From positions 1-64,000 of the forward strand of contig LJSU01000021.1 in assembly GCA_001314705.1 (NCBI GenBank): a DNA stretch of 64,000 bases. The letters run 5' to 3'. The notes below the pieces were generated by a model. The model made no database searches and was not told where the DNA came from. It saw nothing but the letters and a program-made list of their open reading frames with translations. How positions within the stretch are numbered: the first letter of the stretch is position 1; every line of letters begins with the position of its first letter. Source of the DNA: Rhodobacteraceae bacterium HLUCCO07. GTDB lineage: Bacteria; Pseudomonadota; Alphaproteobacteria; Rhodobacterales; Rhodobacteraceae. Of this stretch, positions 1 through 7,901 are shown one piece after another. The position numbers were made by a program, and so were the translations under genes.

Positions 1-101
1 AACTGATCGCCCCGATCGCCATGGAAGACGGCCTGCGCTTTGCCATCCGCGAAGGCGGCCGCACCGTCGGCGCAGGCGTCGTCAGCAAGATCATCGAGTA
101 A
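1..101 (+). CDS. tuf: Elongation factor Tu, C-terminal end (partial)
   Basis: Reading from base 3 gives the last 32 residues of EF-Tu, with the conserved ending '[17 protein letters not shown]' and a TAA stop. These belong to domain 3 of the GTPase that brings aminoacyl-tRNA to the ribosome. The 5' part lies outside the window. Its place just ahead of rpsJ is the usual alphaproteobacterial str/S10 junction. Identity is certain from the C-terminal motif although only about 8% of the gene is visible. Confidence 0.95.
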   Translation, partial: LIAPIAMEDGLRFAIREGGRTVGAGVVSKIIE

Positions 102-119
102 AACACTCAAGGGTTCGAC

Positions 120-148
120 GAGGAAGGCCGGGTGGTCCGGCCTTCCTC
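120..148 (+). terminator. GC-rich hairpin between tuf and rpsJ
   Basis: A perfect 12-bp stem (GAGGAAGGCCGG / CCGGCCTTCCTC) with a 5-nt loop lies 19 bp after the tuf stop. No T-run follows, so it is a weak intrinsic terminator at best. It may act as an attenuator or an RNA-processing or stability hairpin at the tuf-rpsJ junction. Confidence 0.5.
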
Positions 149-181
149 CTATCAACTCCAACGCCGCGAAAGGCTCAAAAA

Positions 182-490
182 ATGCAAAGCCAAAACATTC
201 GCATTCGGCTGAAGGCTTTTGACTATCGCGTTCTGGATGCCAGCACGCAAGAGATCGTCAGCACGGCCAAACGGACCGGCGCCCAAGTGCGCGGGCCGAT
301 TCCGTTGCCGAACAAGATTGAGAAATACACGGTTCTTCGGAGCCCTCACGTTAACAAGAAATCCCGCGAACAGTTCGAGATCCGCACCCACAAGCGGCTT
401 CTGGATATCGTTGATCCGACCCCGCAGACCGTGGACGCGCTGATGAAGCTCGACCTTGCGGCCGGGGTGGATGTGCAGATTTCGGTTTAA
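182..490 (+). CDS. rpsJ: 30S ribosomal protein S10
   Basis: The 102-residue product is a full-length S10, which sits in the 30S head and doubles as the transcription antitermination factor NusE. The family signature around '[17 protein letters not shown]' is intact. The ATG is preceded by a weak AAAGG-like Shine-Dalgarno sequence. It is the first gene of the S10 operon and is followed 14 bp later by rplC. Length and sequence are ordinary. Confidence 0.97.
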   Translation: MQSQNIRIRLKAFDYRVLDASTQEIVSTAKRTGAQVRGPIPLPNKIEKYTVLRSPHVNKKSREQFEIRTHKRLLDIVDPTPQTVDALMKLDLAAGVDVQISV

Positions 491-504
491 GGGAGGGCAG
501 ATCC

Positions 505-1347
505 ATGTTGCGCTCTGGTGTAATCGCCAAGAAAATGGGTATGACCCGTGTCTTTATGGACGACGGCAAGCAAATCCCTGTCACCGTGCTACAGCTTGAC
601 GGGCTGCAGGTCGTGGCCCAACGCACCGCCGAGAAGGATGGCTATACCGCTGTTCAACTGGGCACCGGAACAGCCAAGGCCAAGCGGACTTCGAAAGCCA
701 TGCGTGGCCATTTCGCGGCCGCCAATGTCGCGCCCAAGCGCCGGCTGGCAGAGTTCCGAGTCGCGCCTGAGAACCTGATCAGCGTGGGCGAGGAAATCAC
801 CGCCGATCATTACTTCGAAGGCCAGTTCGTCGATGTCAGCGGAACCTCGATCGGCAAGGGCTTTGCCGGTGCCATGAAGCGGCACAATTTTGGTGGTTTG
901 CGGGCATCGCATGGCGTGTCGATCAGCCACCGCTCGCACGGCTCGACCGGGCAGTGCCAGGATCCGGGCAAAGTCTTCAAGGGCAAGAAGATGGCCGGGC
1001 ATATGGGCGCTGCGCGTGTGACCACCCAGAACCTGCAGGTCGTCAAGACCGATGCCACGCGCGGGCTGATCATGGTCAAGGGGTCAGTGCCGGGCTCGAA
1101 AGGCGGCTGGGTCACGATCAAGGACGCGGTGAAGAAACCCTTCCCCGAGAACGCCATCCTGCCCGCGGCGCTGAAATCGGCCGCTGAAGAGGCAGCGAAG
1201 GCCGCCGAGGAAGCAGCGGCACAGGCCGAGGCTGAAGCCAAGGCTGCCGAAGAGGCCGCAGCCGCAGAACAAGCCGCACAGGAAGCCGAGGCCCTGAAAC
1301 AGGCCGAGTCGGAAATTGCGGCCGAGAAGAAGGAAGGCGAGGAATGA
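505..1347 (+). CDS. rplC: 50S ribosomal protein L3 with long Ala/Glu-rich tail
   Basis: Residues 1 to about 210 form a canonical L3, one of the proteins that starts 50S assembly, including the loop that reaches toward the peptidyl transferase centre ('[28 protein letters not shown]' region). The remaining ~65 residues are almost only Ala, Glu, Lys and Gln, and probably form a solvent-exposed charged helix. Typical bacterial L3 is about 210 residues, so this tail is an extension; similar tails occur in Rhodobacterales. The stop overlaps the rplD start (ATGA), implying translational coupling. Confidence 0.96.
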   Translation: MLRSGVIAKKMGMTRVFMDDGKQIPVTVLQLDGLQVVAQRTAEKDGYTAVQLGTGTAKAKRTSKAMRGHFAAANVAPKRRLAEFRVAPENLISVGEEITADHYFEGQFVDVSGTSIGKGFAGAMKRHNFGGLRASHGVSISHRSHGSTGQCQDPGKVFKGKKMAGHMGAARVTTQNLQVVKTDATRGLIMVKGSVPGSKGGWVTIKDAVKKPFPENAILPAALKSAAEEAAKAAEEAAAQAEAEAKAAEEAAAAEQAAQEAEALKQAESEIAAEKKEGEE

Positions 1348-1961
1348 AACTCGACGTGATCAAACTGGACGGCGGCAAGGCCGGGTCGGTCGAGCTGGAC
1401 GAGGGTCTTTTCGGGCTCGAGCCGCGCGCCGACATCCTTCACCGCGTGGTCCGCTGGCAGCGCAACAAGGCGATGGCCGGTACCCACAAGGTCAAGACCC
1501 GGTCGGAGACCAGCTACTCGACAAAGAAGATCTATCGCCAGAAGGGCACCGGCGGCGCGCGCCACGGGGACCGAAACGCGCCGATCTTTCGAAAGGGCGG
1601 CATCTACAAGGGGCCGACGCCCCGCAGCCACGCTCACGACCTGCCCAAGAAGTTCCGCAAGCTGGGGCTTTGCCATGCGCTTTCAGCCAAGTTGAAGGCC
1701 GGTGAACTGGTTGTGATCGACGCGGCCGAGTCCGACGGCAAGACCGGAGCGCTGGCCAAACAGGTGAAGAACCTGGGCTGGAAACGTGCGTTGATCATCG
1801 ACGGTGCCGAAGTGAACGAAGGGTTCGCTCAGGCCGCGCGCAACATCGAGGGTCTCGATGTGCTGCCGTCGATGGGCGCAAATGTCTATGACATCCTCAA
1901 GCGTGACACCTTGGTGCTCACCAAAGCGGGTGTCGAAGCACTGGAGGCTCGCCTGAAATGA
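1344..1961 (+). CDS. rplD: 50S ribosomal protein L4
   Basis: The 205-residue product is a full-length L4 (uL4). Its extended loop ('[25 protein letters not shown]' region) lines the peptide exit tunnel. In E. coli L4 also autoregulates the S10 operon; whether that holds here is not visible. It overlaps rplC by 4 bp upstream and rplW by 4 bp downstream, giving a tightly coupled rplC-rplD-rplW block. Confidence 0.97.
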   Translation: MKLDVIKLDGGKAGSVELDEGLFGLEPRADILHRVVRWQRNKAMAGTHKVKTRSETSYSTKKIYRQKGTGGARHGDRNAPIFRKGGIYKGPTPRSHAHDLPKKFRKLGLCHALSAKLKAGELVVIDAAESDGKTGALAKQVKNLGWKRALIIDGAEVNEGFAQAARNIEGLDVLPSMGANVYDILKRDTLVLTKAGVEALEARLK

Positions 1962-2254
1962 GCGCAACCGCACAACATTACGACGTGATCCGCAAGCCGG
2001 TCATCACGGAAAAAGCAACAATGGCGTCGGAAGCGAATGCCGTTGTCTTCGAGGTGGCGATCGACAGCACCAAACCGCAGATCAAGGAAGCCGTCGAGGC
2101 GCTCTTTGGCGTCAAGGTGAAAGCGGTGAACACGACCATCACCAAGGGGAAGGTCAAGCGCTTCCGCGGTCAGACTGGCCGCAGGAAGGATGTGAAGAAG
2201 GCCTACGTCACCCTTGAAGAGGGCAACACGATCGACGTTACGACGGGATTGTGA
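1958..2254 (+). CDS. rplW: 50S ribosomal protein L23
   Basis: The 98-residue product is L23 (uL23), the exit-tunnel rim protein that docks SRP and trigger factor. It has the family's 'VITEKAT' start and '[16 protein letters not shown]' end. The last residues, [10 protein letters not shown], matter here: a second copy of this gene end, differing by one residue, occurs 960 bp downstream after an inserted acetyltransferase gene. The gene is followed by a strong intrinsic terminator instead of running directly into rplB. Confidence 0.97.
   Translation: MSATAQHYDVIRKPVITEKATMASEANAVVFEVAIDSTKPQIKEAVEALFGVKVKAVNTTITKGKVKRFRGQTGRRKDVKKAYVTLEEGNTIDVTTGL
2221..2238 (+). repeat. 18-bp direct repeat, left copy (inside rplW 3' end)
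   Basis: GGGCAACACGATCGACGT is present here, inside the rplW end, and again without mismatch at 3181-3198. Codon positions match in both copies. The pair bounds a 960-bp unit containing a terminator and the GNAT gene. The layout resembles att-type cross-over at a gene's 3' end, although no integrase gene is present. Confidence 0.9.
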
Positions 2255-2300
2255 CCCGCTGCAGGTGGGCTGATTGCCCGCCCCAGGTTGAGAAAACTTG

Positions 2301-2334
2301 AAAGCCCCTGCCGAAATGCAGGGGCTTTTCGTTT
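2301..2334 (+). terminator. Intrinsic terminator after rplW
   Basis: An 11-bp perfect stem (AAAGCCCCTGC / GCAGGGGCTTT) with a 6-nt loop is followed by TTCGTTTTTT. It is a textbook Rho-independent terminator 47 bp after the rplW stop, and is unexpected inside an S10 operon. It should cut transcription between rplW and rplB. Confidence 0.88.
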
Positions 2335-2411
2335 TTTCGCGCGAGGCTACCCTTGCTTGGGGGTGGAGAATCCTTACCTGAGCCTTACAAAGGCGGGGTA
2401 AAGGCGGATGA

Positions 2412-3200
2412 ATGGTATCTGGAAAGTCAGATGAGTCGCATCGGGAAGGTTCCGTGTTCCCCCTTCATCCAACCCGACGGCGTTCTGAAGGCGTTCTGGA
2501 TCCCGCAGAGCTGAAAGCCTGTCGCGAAAAGGGTATCCCCCTGGCTTTCGATCCGGTCCAGATTGGCTGGATCAGGATGGACTGCGAAGATGACATGAGG
2601 TGGAATGGCCCGCTGTCATGGCGCCTCTCGTCGGCGCGATCCGACGCATATCATTTCCGGAAATGGACAGAACGAGATTCGCCGACGCTTGCGCGGATTC
2701 TGTCCTCGCGCCGCCTTTGGGAATATCTGCCCGAGGATTATGGCGGGCCGATGACGCCGGACACCGCACGGGAGCTGATCGCGCTCAGCAACGGGACGGA
2801 TCACCATGTTGTCAGGGCCGTCGAGTTCAAGGGCAAGGTGATCGGACAGGTCAGGATCGAGTTCCGCAAGACCGAGCGCGAGACGGCCGAGATCAGCTAC
2901 TGGCTGGCGGACAGCGTCTGGGGACAGGGCCATGGCAGCGTCATCGTCGCCCGTTTCAGTGCCGAATGCTTGCATGACCACCCTTCCGTCACCAGGTTGC
3001 TGGCCCGCGTCCATCCCGAGAACCGGGCCTCGGCGCGGGTCCTGACCAAGGCCGGTTACAAGCTCTTCGGCGATGCGACCGACGAGTTGTGGCAGACATT
3101 CGTCCGAGACCGGGCCGAGGCGGGATCGCCAGGGCGACGAACGCCGAATGACCCGAAGCCGGGCCATGGACTGTCGGAGCGGGCAACACGATCGACGTGA
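2412..3200 (+). CDS. GNAT-family N-acetyltransferase inserted in the S10 operon
   Basis: Residues from about 80 to 225 show a GNAT fold. 'LSWRLSS...DSPTLARIL' is the N-terminal strand and helix, 'WLADSVWGQGHGSVIV' holds the acetyl-CoA pyrophosphate loop, and 'VHPENRASARVLTKAGY' is the classic motif B. RimJ/RimL-type enzymes, which acetylate ribosomal proteins or small amines, are closest in pattern, but the substrate is unknown. The first ~55 residues look unlike GNATs, so the true start may be the ATG at 2577 or 2595. The last residues, ERATRST, are encoded by the out-of-frame rplW-end repeat, so the natural C-terminus may have been replaced on insertion. Confidence 0.75.
   Translation: MVSGKSDESHREGSVFPLHPTRRRSEGVLDPAELKACREKGIPLAFDPVQIGWIRMDCEDDMRWNGPLSWRLSSARSDAYHFRKWTERDSPTLARILSSRRLWEYLPEDYGGPMTPDTARELIALSNGTDHHVVRAVEFKGKVIGQVRIEFRKTERETAEISYWLADSVWGQGHGSVIVARFSAECLHDHPSVTRLLARVHPENRASARVLTKAGYKLFGDATDELWQTFVRDRAEAGSPGRRTPNDPKPGHGLSERATRST
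3181..3198 (+). repeat. 18-bp direct repeat, right copy (rplW end remnant)
   Basis: Identical to 2221-2238. Together with the left copy it brackets the GNAT-bearing segment. Confidence 0.9.
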
Positions 3201-3214
3201 CCGCCGGTCTTTGA
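3182..3214 (+). pseudogene. Second, displaced rplW 3' end
   Basis: Read in the rplW frame this gives GNTIDVTAGL and a TGA stop, the typical L23 C-terminus, but no L23 body lies upstream: the frame leads into the GNAT gene instead. It differs from the intact gene's end (Thr to Ala, and several synonymous changes after the shared 18 bp), so it is a diverged copy rather than a recent duplication. It may be the host's original gene end, pushed aside when the segment recombined in. Confidence 0.75.
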
Positions 3215-3251
3215 TCGTTCCGGCCTGAGGCCTGGTCTACGAGACTGAGAA

Positions 3252-3279
3252 AGCCCCTCGCCAGTGATGGCGGGTGGCT
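3252..3279 (+). terminator. Imperfect terminator hairpin after the rplW remnant
   Basis: AGCCCCTCGCC and GGCGGGTGGCT can pair over 11 positions with one mismatch and one G-U pair around a 6-nt loop, followed by TGCATTTTA. It is preceded by TGAGAAAGCCCC, resembling the start of the rplW terminator at 2290-2308, so it looks like a decayed second copy of that terminator. Confidence 0.5.
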
Positions 3280-3336
3280 TGCATTTTATGCTGGAAAGGG
3301 ACAGAATTTTTATTTATTGACATCTCGGAGATTCCA

Positions 3337-4035
3337 ATGCCGCTCTTTGCCCTTGCTATTCCTGTATTGCACTCATCCGGTGCCTGGATCGCTTACGCGG
3401 GGTCTGGATACCTTGCTGGAACGCTATCAGGCACTTGGGTTGGGGCCTTTGTACTTGGCAACGCGGGGCTGCTGTCAGGATTCGGTCTGATTTCGGCGGC
3501 TGGAATCGCTAGTGCGGCAGGCGTGCTGACGGGATTTGGAACCGCCGCAGCCGCAGGAATTGGATCGGCATTGACGACGATCGGTTTGGGAGGGCTTGCG
3601 AGTTGGCTGGGGATCGCTCCTGCTGTAACTTTCCTCGGTTTAACACCTTTAGGATGGGCCGTTGCGGGCACAGCGGTGGCAGGCGGTGGCCTTCTGGCAT
3701 TGTTGGCGCATCGAATAATGCGCAGGATCAACGAAGAACGCGCAAAAGGCGGTTTGGAGGCGATCACACCTCGTCAGATTATCCGTGAAGTGAAGGAATT
3801 TGAAGAAGAGGCTCTGCGAAAAGTGCTGACAGAGCTTGCCAGCGAAGGGGCACCGGTCGAGTTCGATGATGCTCAGAAAGAAGTGCAAATTGATGGATCA
3901 CGGTATTCTATTGGTCGTGTAAAATACATTGTGAACAAGGACGGTTCCGAGGAATTGGTATTTGTTACGCGATTGGGCCGGGCGAGACGAATTTTTCTGG
4001 TCCGGCCCGCTGGGCCAGTTCCGGAACCTACCTGA
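3337..4035 (+). CDS. Glycine/alanine-rich membrane protein, unknown function
   Basis: I do not recognise the family. Starting at the ATG at 3337 (CGGAG ribosome site 6 bp upstream) the product is 232 residues. Roughly the first 125 are hydrophobic and full of small residues with repeated G-x(3)-G and A-x(3)-G spacing, a glycine-zipper pattern suited to packed or oligomeric membrane helices. A charged cytosolic tail follows ('RRINEERAKGGLEAITPRQIIREVKE...') with a short beta-rich end. Base composition and codon use are more AT-rich than the ribosomal genes around it, which suggests acquisition. TTGCAT-N17-CAGAAT (3279-3307) could be its promoter. It could be a bacteriocin-like, toxin-like or housekeeping membrane protein; nothing decides this. 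Confidence 0.7.
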   Translation: MPLFALAIPVLHSSGAWIAYAGSGYLAGTLSGTWVGAFVLGNAGLLSGFGLISAAGIASAAGVLTGFGTAAAAGIGSALTTIGLGGLASWLGIAPAVTFLGLTPLGWAVAGTAVAGGGLLALLAHRIMRRINEERAKGGLEAITPRQIIREVKEFEEEALRKVLTELASEGAPVEFDDAQKEVQIDGSRYSIGRVKYIVNKDGSEELVFVTRLGRARRIFLVRPAGPVPEPT

Positions 4036-4105
4036 GCCATCCTTATCGGCCCGGCTTTGCGTTGGCAGGGCCTTAACCGTGGATGGGTTGGAATGCTTCG
4101 CCCTG

Positions 4106-4124
4106 CCCCGGACTTGATCCGGGG
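4106..4124. repeat. REP-like palindrome CCCCGGA-CTTGA-TCCGGGG
   Basis: Perfect 7-bp arms surround a TTGA-containing loop. A related palindrome with the loop in the opposite orientation (GCCGGG-TCAAG-CCCGGC) occurs at 24008. Such 'ccgg...tTGA...ccgg' palindromes are widespread intergenic elements in alphaproteobacteria. Confidence 0.55.
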
Positions 4125-4184
4125 TCCCTCTGCGCGCCAGGAGGTCCCAGGTCAGACCCGGGACGCACTACGCCAAAACATCCC

Positions 4185-4213
4185 TTGACCCTATGAGCGA
4201 CACCCCCTAAGAA
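4185..4213 (+). promoter_or_regulatory. Putative sigma-70 promoter for rplB-rplP
   Basis: TTGACC, 17 bp, TAAGAA. The -35 is strong and the spacing ideal; the -10 is weak, as is usual in alphaproteobacteria. It lies downstream of two terminators and would give rplB its own start after the insertion upstream. Confidence 0.5.
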
Positions 4214-4367
4214 GCCCCATCCACGCGGCCTCGGATTCGTTCCGGGGCCGGTGATTTTTGCAGTCGGGGACCTTCGGGGCCCTATACCAAGGGCCACCTT
4301 CGGGGGGCTGTCAACATAGGAGAGCGCCGCAAGGGCCTCTTCGTTTGCTAAACGGAAGACAGAAAGC

Positions 4368-5210
4368 ATGGCACTCAAGTCGTACAAGCCGACGACGCCG
4401 GGCCAGCGCGGGCTGGTGCTGATCGACCGTTCGGAGCTGTGGAAAGGACGTCCTGTCAAATCCCTCACCGAGGGTCTGACCAAGTCGGGCGGCCGTAACA
4501 ACACCGGGCGGATTACCTCGCGGCGACGCGGGGGCGGGGCGAAGCGCCTCTACCGGATCGTCGATTTCAAACGCAACAAGTTCGATGTGGCGGCCACCGT
4601 TGAGCGGATCGAGTACGATCCGAACCGGACCGCCTTCATCGCGTTGATCAAATATGAGGATGGCGAGCAGGCCTATATTCTGGCACCCCAGCGCATGGCG
4701 GTGGGCGACAGGATTTTTGCCGGTGCAAAGGTCGATGTCAAACCTGGCAACGCGATGCCGTTCTCGGGGATGCCGATCGGCACGATCGTTCACAACATCG
4801 AGATGAAGCCTGGCAAGGGTGGCCAGATTGCGCGCGCCGCGGGCACCTATGCCCAGTTTGTTGGACGTGACGGCGGTTATGCGCAGATCCGGCTCAGCTC
4901 GGGCGAACTGCGCCTCGTGCGTCAGGAATGCATGGCCACCGTCGGTGCCGTCAGCAACCCCGACAACAGCAACCAGAATTACGGCAAGGCCGGCCGCATG
5001 CGCCACAAGGGCATCCGCCCAAGCGTGCGCGGCGTGGTCATGAACCCGATCGACCACCCCCATGGTGGTGGCGAGGGCCGCACCTCGGGTGGTCGTCACC
5101 CGGTGTCGCCCTGGGGCAAGCCGACCAAGGGTGCGCGCACCCGCAACAAGAACAAAGCGTCCAGCAAGCTCATCCTGCGCTCGCGGCACGCCAAGAAGAA
5201 GGGACGTTAA
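4368..5210 (+). CDS. rplB: 50S ribosomal protein L2
   Basis: The 280-residue product is L2 (uL2), needed for subunit association and peptidyl transferase activity. The C-terminal signature '[16 protein letters not shown]', with the His close to the catalytic centre, is intact. The visible ribosome site is poor (GAAGACAGAAAGC). rpsS follows 3 bp after the stop. It normally follows rplW directly; here more than 2.1 kb separates them. Confidence 0.97.
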   Translation: MALKSYKPTTPGQRGLVLIDRSELWKGRPVKSLTEGLTKSGGRNNTGRITSRRRGGGAKRLYRIVDFKRNKFDVAATVERIEYDPNRTAFIALIKYEDGEQAYILAPQRMAVGDRIFAGAKVDVKPGNAMPFSGMPIGTIVHNIEMKPGKGGQIARAAGTYAQFVGRDGGYAQIRLSSGELRLVRQECMATVGAVSNPDNSNQNYGKAGRMRHKGIRPSVRGVVMNPIDHPHGGGEGRTSGGRHPVSPWGKPTKGARTRNKNKASSKLILRSRHAKKKGR

Positions 5211-5213
5211 CAT

Positions 5214-5492
5214 ATGTCTCGCTCTGTATGGAAAGGCCCCTTTGTCGATGCCTACGTCCTGAAAAAGGCCGAAGCGTCGCGCGAGTCGGGCCGCAACGAA
5301 GTCATCAAGATCTGGTCGCGCCGCTCGACGATCCTGCCCCAGTTCGTGGGCCTCACGTTTGGCGTCTATAACGGCAAGAAACACATCCCGGTCAATGTGA
5401 CCGAAGACATGATCGGCCAGAAGTTCGGTGAATATTCACCGACGCGGACCTACTACGGTCACGCAGCCGACAAAAAAGCGAAGCGGAAGTAA
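5214..5492 (+). CDS. rpsS: 30S ribosomal protein S19
   Basis: The 92-residue product is S19 (uS19) of the 30S head, near the A-site finger. It begins with the typical '[12 protein letters not shown]' and carries '[26 protein letters not shown]' in full. The start codon lies in CATATG 3 bp after rplB, so translation is probably coupled to rplB. Confidence 0.97.
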   Translation: MSRSVWKGPFVDAYVLKKAEASRESGRNEVIKIWSRRSTILPQFVGLTFGVYNGKKHIPVNVTEDMIGQKFGEYSPTRTYYGHAADKKAKRK

Positions 5493-5496
5493 GACC

Positions 5497-5877
5497 ATGG
5501 GCAAGGACAAGAACCCCCGCCGCGTGGCCGAGAACGAAGCAATGGCGAAAACGCGCATGCTTCGCACGAGCCCGCAGAAACTGAACCTGGTGGCCGCGAT
5601 GATCCGTGGCAAGAAGGTCGACAAGGCCCTCACGGACCTGACCTTCTCCAAGAAGCGGATCGCCGAGGACGTGAGAAAATGTCTTCAGTCCGCCATCGCG
5701 AATGCCGAGAACAACCACGGACTTGATGTCGATGAGCTTGTCGTCGCCGAAGCCTGGGTAGGCAAGAACCTCGTGATGAAGCGTGGCCGTCCGCGGGCGC
5801 GTGGCCGGTTCGGCCGGATCATGAAGCCGTTCTCGGAACTCACCATCAAGGTGCGTCAGATTGAGGAGCAAGCCTAA
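5497..5877 (+). CDS. rplV: 50S ribosomal protein L22
   Basis: The ORF track starts this at 5428 inside rpsS; the family start is the ATG at 5497, four bases after the rpsS stop, giving 126 residues ([10 protein letters not shown]...). L22 (uL22) lines the exit tunnel with its beta-hairpin ('[21 protein letters not shown]' region), the site where macrolide-resistance mutations fall. Its stop codon overlaps the rpsC start by one base (TAATG). Confidence 0.96.
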   Translation: MGKDKNPRRVAENEAMAKTRMLRTSPQKLNLVAAMIRGKKVDKALTDLTFSKKRIAEDVRKCLQSAIANAENNHGLDVDELVVAEAWVGKNLVMKRGRPRARGRFGRIMKPFSELTIKVRQIEEQA

Positions 5878-6584
5878 TGGGTCAGAAAGTCAATCCGATC
5901 GGCATGCGCCTTCAGGTCAATCGCACCTGGGACAGCCGCTGGTTCGCGAATACCAAGGATTACGGTGATCTTCTGCTCGAAGACATCAGGATGCGCGAAT
6001 TCATCAAGGAAGAGTGCAAGCAGGCCGGTGTGGCCCGTGTGATCATCGAGCGTCCGCACAAGAAGTGCCGGGTTACGATTCACACCGCCCGTCCCGGTGT
6101 GATCATCGGCAAGAAAGGCGCGGATATCGAAACCCTGCGCAAGAAGCTGGCTGCGATGACGGCAAGCGAATTGCACCTCAACATCGTTGAGGTACGAAAG
6201 CCCGAGCTTGATGCGCAACTTGTCGCGGAATCGATCGCACAGCAGCTTGAACGGCGGGTCAGTTTCCGCCGGGCGATGAAGCGTTCCGTGCAAAACGCGA
6301 TGCGGATGGGTGCCCTCGGCATCAGGGTGAACGTCGCAGGGCGCCTTGGCGGCGCCGAGATCGCCCGTACGGAGTGGTACCGCGAAGGTCGCGTCCCGCT
6401 GCACACCTTGCGTGCCGATATTGATTACGCAGCCGCCGAGGGGGCGACGCCCTATGGCATCATCGGGATCAAGGTCTGGATCTTCAAAGGCGAGATCCTC
6501 GAGCATGACCCGCAGGCGCGTGACCGCAAGGCACAGGAAATCCAGGATGGTCCGGCCCCGCGTGGCGCCGGTGGCCGCCGCTAA
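5877..6584 (+). CDS. rpsC: 30S ribosomal protein S3
   Basis: The 235-residue product is S3 (uS3) at the mRNA entry site. It contains the KH domain with '[17 protein letters not shown]' and the C-terminal domain with '[30 protein letters not shown]'. The one-base stop/start overlap with rplV and the 12-bp gap to rplP place it firmly in the operon. A GAGGAGCAAGCC ribosome site lies in the end of rplV. Confidence 0.97.
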   Translation: MGQKVNPIGMRLQVNRTWDSRWFANTKDYGDLLLEDIRMREFIKEECKQAGVARVIIERPHKKCRVTIHTARPGVIIGKKGADIETLRKKLAAMTASELHLNIVEVRKPELDAQLVAESIAQQLERRVSFRRAMKRSVQNAMRMGALGIRVNVAGRLGGAEIARTEWYREGRVPLHTLRADIDYAAAEGATPYGIIGIKVWIFKGEILEHDPQARDRKAQEIQDGPAPRGAGGRR

Positions 6585-6596
6585 GGAGTAACCGAG

Positions 6597-7010
6597 ATGC
6601 TTCAACCCAAGCGCACGAAATTCCGCAAGATGTTCAAGGGCCGGATCAAGGGCGACGCCAAGGGCGGTTCGGACCTGAACTTCGGCACATATGGGCTCAA
6701 GGCGACACAGCCCGAGCGCGTCACCGCGCGCCAGATCGAAGCCGCCCGCCGGGCCATGACCCGCCACATGAAGCGCCAGGGACGGGTCTGGATTCGGATC
6801 TTTCCCGACACCCCGGTATCGTCCAAGCCCACAGAGGTACGGATGGGGAAGGGCAAGGGGTCCGTCGATTACTGGGCCTGCAAGGTCAAGCCAGGACGAG
6901 TGATGTTTGAGATCGACGGTGTGGCCGAGGATATCGCCCGCGAAGCCCTGCGACTTGCCGCGATGAAACTGCCGCTCAAGACCCGGTTGGTGATCCGCGA
7001 GGATTGGTAA
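6597..7010 (+). CDS. rplP: 50S ribosomal protein L16
   Basis: The 137-residue product is L16 (uL16), which contacts the A-site tRNA elbow and is needed late in 50S assembly. The '[19 protein letters not shown]' loop is intact; its Arg82 matches E. coli L16 Arg81, which is hydroxylated there by the 2-oxoglutarate oxygenase RoxA/YcfD. rpmC normally follows directly, but here a terminator, a 2OG-Fe(II) oxygenase gene on the opposite strand and a bacterioferritin gene intervene. Confidence 0.97.
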   Translation: MLQPKRTKFRKMFKGRIKGDAKGGSDLNFGTYGLKATQPERVTARQIEAARRAMTRHMKRQGRVWIRIFPDTPVSSKPTEVRMGKGKGSVDYWACKVKPGRVMFEIDGVAEDIAREALRLAAMKLPLKTRLVIREDW

Positions 7011-7099
7011 GCCGCAATCCGCCTCGGCGAATTGCCAGCAGCGTGGTATGTACAAACTCTCGGATTTTGCGTTGATAGCGCGCCGGCAAATAAAACGGG

Positions 7100-7140
7100 A
7101 CCCCGCACGGATTTTCGTGCGGGGTTTGTTTTTGATTTTT
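7100..7140. terminator. Bidirectional terminator between rplP and the 2OG oxygenase
   Basis: A 10-bp perfect stem (ACCCCGCACG / CGTGCGGGGT) with loop GATTTT is followed on the plus strand by TTGTTTTTGATTTTTT and preceded by AAATAAAA, which gives a U-run on the minus strand. It serves both convergent genes. Confidence 0.9.
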
Positions 7141-7164
7141 TCAGTCGGGCGCCGCTTTCCGCGA

Positions 7165-7785
7165 TCAAACCCACTTATAGTTGAAGCTTACGCTTACTCG
7201 CTCGTCCTCGGCCATGTTCATCGGCACTTCATGGCGTAGCCAGCTTTCCCAGAGAAGCAGGTCGCCGACTTCGGGGGTGACATAAATGAAGGTCCGCAAT
7301 TCTTTGCGCGCGTCCTTGCGGCGCGGGGGGGAGGCCATCATCCTGGCCGAGCGGGGATCTTCGAGTTTCAGAGCAGACGCGCCGTCGGGCATGGCCACGT
7401 AAGTCGTTCCAGAAATAACCGAATGAGGATGGATATGCGAGGCATGGGTGCCGCCTTCGGGCAGGATGTTGATCCAGATATCCTCGAGTTCAAGCCGTCC
7501 TTCACCCAGATCGAATTCGAGATCGGCGGCGAAGGCTGCGACATGGGCATCGAGTGCCGACTTGAGATCGGCGAAGACCGGAAAGCGCCATGGCAGATCG
7601 CTGAGCGAGGCATAGGAGGTATAGCCGGGATAGGCATTCTCCTCGCACCATTGCTGACCGGCCTCGTCGTCTTCGGCGATGGAATAGCAGGAGCTTTCAA
7701 GTTCGGTTGCGTCGATCGCGGGGCCCAGTTCGGAAAGACGGGCGCGGTAGAGGCGGGTAACGAAAAGGGAATCAATTTGTGCCAT
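7165..7785 (-). CDS. Putative 2OG-Fe(II) oxygenase (TIGR02466-like)
   Basis: The likely start is the ATG at 7785 (MAQIDSLFVTRLYRA), 20 codons inside the ORF-track start, giving 206 residues. The C-terminal half has the pattern of the 2OG-FeII_Oxy_5/TIGR02466 family: 'HASHIHPHSVISGTTYVAMP' with iron-binding histidine(s) about residues 117-121, a 'LLLWESWLRHEVPMN' strand with the distal His185, and Arg196 ('DERVSVSFNY') placed to bind 2-oxoglutarate. The substrate is unknown. It is convergent with rplP and divergent from the bacterioferritin gene, so the Irr-type palindrome at 7902 could affect both. Its position next to the L16 gene invites, but does not prove, a ribosomal target. Confidence 0.82.
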   Translation of the reverse strand: MAQIDSLFVTRLYRARLSELGPAIDATELESSCYSIAEDDEAGQQWCEENAYPGYTSYASLSDLPWRFPVFADLKSALDAHVAAFAADLEFDLGEGRLELEDIWINILPEGGTHASHIHPHSVISGTTYVAMPDGASALKLEDPRSARMMASPPRRKDARKELRTFIYVTPEVGDLLLWESWLRHEVPMNMAEDERVSVSFNYKWV

Positions 7786-7901
7786 GGCATATTGGTAACC
7801 TGTCCGGGCAGGCCAGGCGAGTGGGAAGCTGCGGCATGATGGCATATGTTAACCGCTGGGGTTTTCCGGCCCGAGGGTTTAGGTTTATGCAAAGAACATT
7901 A

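Larger units (their letters stand above)
4036..4367 (+). other. 332-bp non-coding leader of rplB
   Basis: No convincing gene is present; the 143-residue minus-strand ORF here runs antisense into rplB and has no family features. The stretch contains a palindrome (4106-4124), a promoter-like TTGACC-N17-TAAGAA (4185-4213), and then a leader of about 150 nt with repeated CCTTCGGGG tracts and GGGCCC/GGGCC segments that could fold. It may act as the regulatory leader of the second half of the S10 operon. Confidence 0.6.

Noticed and set aside
3317-3322. TTGACA as a -35 box
   Set aside because: Perfect hexamer but only 15 bp before the ATG of the membrane protein gene, too close to serve it.
4073-4504. 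143-residue minus-strand ORF before rplB
   Set aside because: Overlaps the start of rplB in antisense and contains a palindrome and promoter-like sequence; no recognisable protein pattern or ribosome site.
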